This document shows positions 60,263 through 64,000 of a stretch of 64,000 bases of DNA, in pieces. A program made the translations under genes and the position numbers. This stretch comes from Hydrocarboniphaga daqingensis (GTDB taxonomy: Bacteria > Pseudomonadota > Gammaproteobacteria > Nevskiales > Nevskiaceae), in NCBI RefSeq assembly GCF_900129825.1, contig NZ_FQWZ01000001.1:496001-560000 (forward strand), given 5' to 3'. Numbering within the stretch: the stretch's first letter is position 1; each line of letters starts with the position of its first letter. The notes beneath the pieces are model-generated. The model did no database searches, was not told the DNA's origin, and worked only from the letters and a program-made list of their open reading frames with translations.

Positions 60263-61006
60263 CTACTTCAGAACTTGACCGAGGAATGCGCGAAGCCGGT
60301 CATGGCTCGGCGCATCGAAGAACGGCTGTGGCGGCGCTTCATGCTGGATCTGGCCGCCGTCCATGAAGATCACGCGATGGGCAACCGCGCGGGCAAAGCC
60401 CATCTCGTGCGTGACGACGCACATCGTCATGCCTTCGCGCGCCAGATCCTTCATCACCTCGAGCACTTCGCCGACCATTTCAGGATCGAGCGCGCTGGTG
60501 GGCTCGTCGAACAGCATGATCGTCGGCTGCATCGCCAATGCGCGTGCGATGGCAACGCGCTGCTGCTGGCCGCCGGACAGCTGGCCAGGATGCACGTGCG
60601 CCTTGTCGGCGAGGCCGACTTTCTGCAGCAACTTCTCGGCACGGCTGCGCGCCTCGTCCAGCGGACGCTTCGACACCCGCATCGGCGCCAGCATCACGTT
60701 TTCGAGCGCGGTCATATGCGGAAACAGATTGAACTGCTGGAACACCATGCCGACCTGCGTGCGCAAGCGATTCAAGTCGGTACTGCGTGCATGGACCGAT
60801 ACGCCGTCGACCATCACCTCACCGCTGGTGATCGATTCCATCGCGTTGAGCGTGCGCAGCAGCGTCGACTTACCCGAGCCGCTGGGGCCGATGATGCAGA
60901 CCACTTCACCCCGGCTGACTTGCAGATCGACGCCTTTGAGCGCCTGCGTGCCATTCGGGTAGCACTTGGTCACCGCAGTGGCGCGGATCAAGGCCTTGTC
61001 ATTCAT
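60263..61006 (-). CDS. Polar amino acid ABC transporter ATP-binding protein
   Basis: A 247-aa ATPase of the GlnQ/HisP type with Walker [10 protein letters not shown], signature [14 protein letters not shown] and Walker [14 protein letters not shown]. It overlaps the permease gene by 8 bp (ATGAATGA). Together with the permease and binding protein it imports a polar amino acid; the substrate is not evident. Confidence 0.93.
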   Translation of the reverse strand: MNDKALIRATAVTKCYPNGTQALKGVDLQVSRGEVVCIIGPSGSGKSTLLRTLNAMESITSGEVMVDGVSVHARSTDLNRLRTQVGMVFQQFNLFPHMTALENVMLAPMRVSKRPLDEARSRAEKLLQKVGLADKAHVHPGQLSGGQQQRVAIARALAMQPTIMLFDEPTSALDPEMVGEVLEVMKDLAREGMTMCVVTHEMGFARAVAHRVIFMDGGQIQHEAPPQPFFDAPSHDRLRAFLGQVLK

Positions 61007-61946
61007 GCGCCAGCCTCTTCTCCAGACGACGAACCAAATAGGACAGCGTGCCGGTCAGCGCCAGATACATCAGTGCGACCGTGAACCAGACTTCGAACGG
61101 CCGGAAGTTGGAGCTGATGATTTCGCGGCCGGCCTTGGTCAGGTCGGTCAGCGCCATCACGGATACCAGCGACGAGTCCTTGATCAAGTTAATGAACTGC
61201 CCGGCCAGCGAGGGCAAGGTTTTCTTCAGGGCCTGCGGCAACACCACGTAGCGCATTGCCTGGGCATAGCTCATGCCCAAGCTGCGTGAGGCTTCCATCT
61301 GCCCACGCGGTACCGACTCGATGCCGCTGCGGATAATCTCGGCGATGTAGGCACCGGTAAAGACTGCCAGTGCCACCACGCCAGCCGTGAACGCCGACAA
61401 CTGCAGCACGGTGCCGATGAAGAAGTAGACGATGAAAATCTGCACCAGCAGCGGCGTGCCGCGGATCAGTTCGACATAGTTGCTCGACAGCTGACGCGCC
61501 GCCGGGTTGTCGGCCACGCGGCCGAGACCGGCGACCAGACCGAACAACAGCGCGAACACCAACGACACCGCCGACAGCTTCAGCGTCATCCACAAGCCGA
61601 TCAGCAGAATGCCCGGACGCAAACCCGCTTGATACGCGAGCAGGTCATCACGAAAAACGAGGTCGCCGCTCTCGGCGTAGGCCTGCTCGAAGTCGGTGTA
61701 CGAGGCGCTGCGCTCGCCGCCGTACTCGGTCAGCGACAGCGTTTTGCCGTCGGGCGTGATCGTGACATAGGCATCAAACGGCGCCAGCAACTCCTGACCA
61801 CTGGTGCTGACCAGATACTGCGGCACGTCGCGCCAGTTCCAGTCGTAATGGACACGCACCGACATGCCCCAGATGCCGGCCACCAAGCCGACCAGCACCA
61901 GCGCATAGACGCCGTACCAAAAGCCGCGGGATCGATCCTGCTTCAT
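60999..61946 (-). CDS. Polar amino acid ABC transporter permease, with extended N-terminus
   Basis: A 315-aa GlnP/HisM-type permease with the EAA loop [21 protein letters not shown]. Typical members have about 220 aa; this one adds an N-terminal helix (10-28) and about 80 residues of a likely periplasmic segment (29-105) before the permease core. It is the only permease gene here, so the channel is likely a homodimer. It lies 9 bp after the binding-protein gene. Confidence 0.9.
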   Translation of the reverse strand: MKQDRSRGFWYGVYALVLVGLVAGIWGMSVRVHYDWNWRDVPQYLVSTSGQELLAPFDAYVTITPDGKTLSLTEYGGERSASYTDFEQAYAESGDLVFRDDLLAYQAGLRPGILLIGLWMTLKLSAVSLVFALLFGLVAGLGRVADNPAARQLSSNYVELIRGTPLLVQIFIVYFFIGTVLQLSAFTAGVVALAVFTGAYIAEIIRSGIESVPRGQMEASRSLGMSYAQAMRYVVLPQALKKTLPSLAGQFINLIKDSSLVSVMALTDLTKAGREIISSNFRPFEVWFTVALMYLALTGTLSYLVRRLEKRLAHE

Positions 61947-61955
61947 CGTCTGCCC

Positions 61956-62774
61956 TCAATTGACCAGCTTGAGCCAGGCGGTGCGCTCGAACCACTTGCC
62001 GTACAGCGCGTCGTAGGCCTTGTCCTGACGCACGCCGGCCAGGAACTCGTTGAGCCAGGCGCGCCATTCCGGGTCGTTCTTGCGGATCGCCCAGCCCAGT
62101 TCCTCGCGCGTGAACGGCTTGGGCAGCAGCACCAGTTGGCCCGGATTGCGCGCCACGTAGACCGCGTTGTACGGCAGGTCGTACACGAACGCGGCAGCGC
62201 GACCGCCACGCACCTGCAGCAGCGCTTCGGCCTCGGTTTCGAACTTCATCAACTGCGCCTTGGGCAGATACTCGGCGGCAGCAAGATCGCCGGTGGTGCC
62301 AAGCTTGGTGGCGATCACGTAGCGCGGATCATTCAGGTCATCGACGCTCTTGACCGTATCCGCCAGCTTCGCCTGCATGATCACGCTCTGCCCGATCACG
62401 ATGTACGGGTCAGCGAAGTCGACCTGCTGCGCGCGCTCCTCGGTGATCGTCATGCCCGACATCAGCACGTCGAACTTGGCGGTCAGCAGCGCCGGGATGA
62501 TGCCGTCCCATTGCGTGTTGACGATCGTCAGCTTGACGCCGAGCTTGCGCGCCATCAGCTTGGCCATGTCGACGTCGAAGCCGATGATGCCGCCGCGCTT
62601 GTCCCGCATCTCGAACGGCATGTAGCCCGCTTCGAGCCCGACGCGCAGCTCACCCCGCGCGCGAATCTGCTGCAAGGCACCGTCGGCTGGCGTTTGAGCC
62701 CGTGCCTGCCAGGCGCAAGCGAGCAGCAACAGGCTCAGAAGGCCCTGATGCCATCGTGATGTCGAAGCCTTCAT
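61956..62774 (-). CDS. Amino acid ABC transporter periplasmic binding protein
   Basis: A 272-aa protein with a signal peptide ending near ARA (26) and the SBP family 3 pattern: RGELRVGLEAGYMPFEMRD, GFDVDMAKLMARKLG, and LMSGMTITEERAQQVDFADPY. The ligand is probably a polar amino acid. It is first in the transporter operon. Confidence 0.92.
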   Translation of the reverse strand: MKASTSRWHQGLLSLLLLACAWQARAQTPADGALQQIRARGELRVGLEAGYMPFEMRDKRGGIIGFDVDMAKLMARKLGVKLTIVNTQWDGIIPALLTAKFDVLMSGMTITEERAQQVDFADPYIVIGQSVIMQAKLADTVKSVDDLNDPRYVIATKLGTTGDLAAAEYLPKAQLMKFETEAEALLQVRGGRAAAFVYDLPYNAVYVARNPGQLVLLPKPFTREELGWAIRKNDPEWRAWLNEFLAGVRQDKAYDALYGKWFERTAWLKLVN

Positions 62775-62906
62775 GCCGCCCCCTCGTGGTCCGTCTTACA
62801 GCCTAGCATCGGTCATGCCGTGTGGGCCGCAGTGAAACTACCCAAGCGGCCCCAGCGGCCGCGCACTACGATACCGGCCCATCTCTCTTCGCAAGAAGTG
62901 GCTGCC

Positions 62907-64000
62907 ATGGCGGACCCCCGTCCCGAGCTGCAGTGGATAGCCGAGCAACAGGGTGCATCGCGCGCTGCCCTGCTGCATCTGGCTCAGATCAACTCCGGCA
63001 GTTTCAATGCCGATGGCGTGGCCGCGGTCGCTGACGCGCTGGAGCCGCACTTTGCGCCACTGGCGGGGCCGGGCGAGCGCATCGAGCTGGCGGCTTACAC
63101 CTCCACCGCCGACGACGGCAGCCTGCGCGAGCGGCGCATCGGACCCGCCGTGCGCTGGCGCCAACGACCCGACGCGCCGCTGCAAGTGCTGCTGTGCGGC
63201 CACATGGACACCGTCTACGGCATCGACAGCCCGTTCCAGCAGGTGCGTGCGCTCGACGAGGACCGGCTCAATGGACCGGGCGTTGCCGACCTCAAAGGCG
63301 GATTGCTGGTGATGTCGCTGGCGCTGGCGGCGCTGGAGCGCTCGCCGCATCGCGATCGAATCGGCTGGACCGTGCTGCTGAATCCTGACGAGGAAATCGG
63401 CAGCCGCGGCTCGGCGCCGCTGCTGGCGCGCGCGGCCACGCAACACCATCTGGGCCTGATCTATGAGCCGGCCTATGCCGATGGCAACCTCGCCTCGTCG
63501 CGCAAAGGCAGCGGCAACTTCGACCTGATCGTCCACGGCCGCGCCGCGCACGCGGGTCGCAACCCGGGCGACGGCCGCAATGCCGTCGTCGCCGCCAGCG
63601 AACTGATCGCACGGCTGTACGCGCTCAACGGCCAGCGCGACGGCCTGACCGTCAACCCTGCGTACGTCCACGGCGGCGGCGCGTTGAACATCGTGCCCGA
63701 GCGTTGCGTGTTCAAGTTCAACGTGCGGACGACGCAGCCGGACGATGAAGCGTGGCTGATGCAGCAGCTGGCGACCATGCAGCAGGACATCGACGGGCGC
63801 GACGGTTATACGCTCGAAATCCGAGGCGGCTTCACGCGCCCACCGAAAGTGTTCGACGATGCCCATCAGCGACTGGCCGCGATGATCGATGACTGCGGTC
63901 GACAGCTCGGGCTCGATCTGCAATTCAAGCCGACGGGCGGCTGCTGCGACGGCAACAACCTGGCCGCCTGCGGATTGCCGAATATCGACAACCTCGGTGT
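62907..64000 (+). CDS. M20-family metallopeptidase, carboxypeptidase G2-like (partial)
   Basis: Open to the right edge of the window, 364 codons seen. Starts MADPRPELQWI at ATG 62907. It resembles M20 peptidases of the CPG2 group: metal ligands in GHMDTVYG, GPGVADLKGG and NPDEEIGSRG, and a CCDGNNL segment near the truncated end. CPG2 enzymes cleave C-terminal Glu from folates and peptides; the substrate here is unproven. There is no signal peptide. It is divergent from the ABC transporter across 132 bp. Confidence 0.88.
   Translation, partial: MADPRPELQWIAEQQGASRAALLHLAQINSGSFNADGVAAVADALEPHFAPLAGPGERIELAAYTSTADDGSLRERRIGPAVRWRQRPDAPLQVLLCGHMDTVYGIDSPFQQVRALDEDRLNGPGVADLKGGLLVMSLALAALERSPHRDRIGWTVLLNPDEEIGSRGSAPLLARAATQHHLGLIYEPAYADGNLASSRKGSGNFDLIVHGRAAHAGRNPGDGRNAVVAASELIARLYALNGQRDGLTVNPAYVHGGGALNIVPERCVFKFNVRTTQPDDEAWLMQQLATMQQDIDGRDGYTLEIRGGFTRPPKVFDDAHQRLAAMIDDCGRQLGLDLQFKPTGGCCDGNNLAACGLPNIDNLG

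Overview
The window is GC-rich, densely coded chromosomal DNA from a Gram-negative bacterium. It carries LPS genes (msbA, lpxK, kdsB), lipoprotein sorting genes (lolA, lolC, lolD) and a type II secretion secretin. The gene sets ftsK-lolA-rarA-serS, aat-bpt-infA/clpA-clpS, yceD-rpmF-plsX, maf/rluC/rne and msbA-lpxK-ycaR-kdsB point to Gammaproteobacteria. The base composition and gene mix fit a Xanthomonadales- or Nevskiales-like lineage, but that placement is inference. I see no insertion sequence, prophage, integrase or CRISPR array; nearly everything is core chromosome.

Layout. 1-6.0 kb (minus): ftsK, lolA, rarA, serS. 6.2-9.5 kb (plus): an unknown 110-aa protein, a GNAT-like protein, aat, bpt, infA, facing clpS-clpA across a symmetrical terminator, so the N-degron pathway lies in one place. 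12.5-18.3 kb (plus): gspC, gspD, gspE, gspF, the first part of a type II secretion system without the pseudopilin genes. 18.3-20.1 kb (minus): yceD-rpmF-plsX behind a clear sigma-70 promoter. 20.2-26.1 kb: maf, a HAD phosphatase, rluC, and rne with a long leader. 26.1-35.2 kb (minus): kdsB, a 59-aa YcaR-like gene, lpxK, msbA, then a less usual set: a HupE/UreJ-like membrane protein, an adenine-deaminase-like protein with a lipoprotein signal, a second purine-deaminase-like amidohydrolase, and a DUF1499 protein. 35.2-39.7 kb (minus): gltX, a 63-aa orphan, thrS, an M23 peptidase. 39.8-41.9 kb (plus): a two-domain QueD-like protein, a Tyr/Gly- and Arg/Asp-rich lipoprotein, hisI. 41.9-46.1 kb (minus): lolC, lolD, comEC. 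46.3-48.7 kb (plus): a small secreted protein, then agmatine deiminase and N-carbamoylputrescine amidase (putrescine synthesis). 48.9-54.8 kb: a 1983-aa secreted M36 metalloprotease with eight tandem Ig/PKD-like domains and a GlyGly-CTERM-like tail. 54.9-59.1 kb (minus): alanine dehydrogenase and a 962-aa lipoprotein built from a duplicated 401-residue module. 59.2-64 kb: tRNA-Arg(CCT), a pentapeptide-like protein, an RDD protein, an amino-acid ABC transporter, and an M20 peptidase cut by the window edge.

The parts most worth following up are the lipoprotein-type adenine deaminase operon (30.0-34.6 kb), the two large repeat-built surface or secreted proteins (48.9-59.1 kb) and their possible link to the type II system at 12.5-18.3 kb, and the two-domain PTPS-fold protein at 39.8 kb. 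Many large antisense reading frames are by-products of high GC and are left out.
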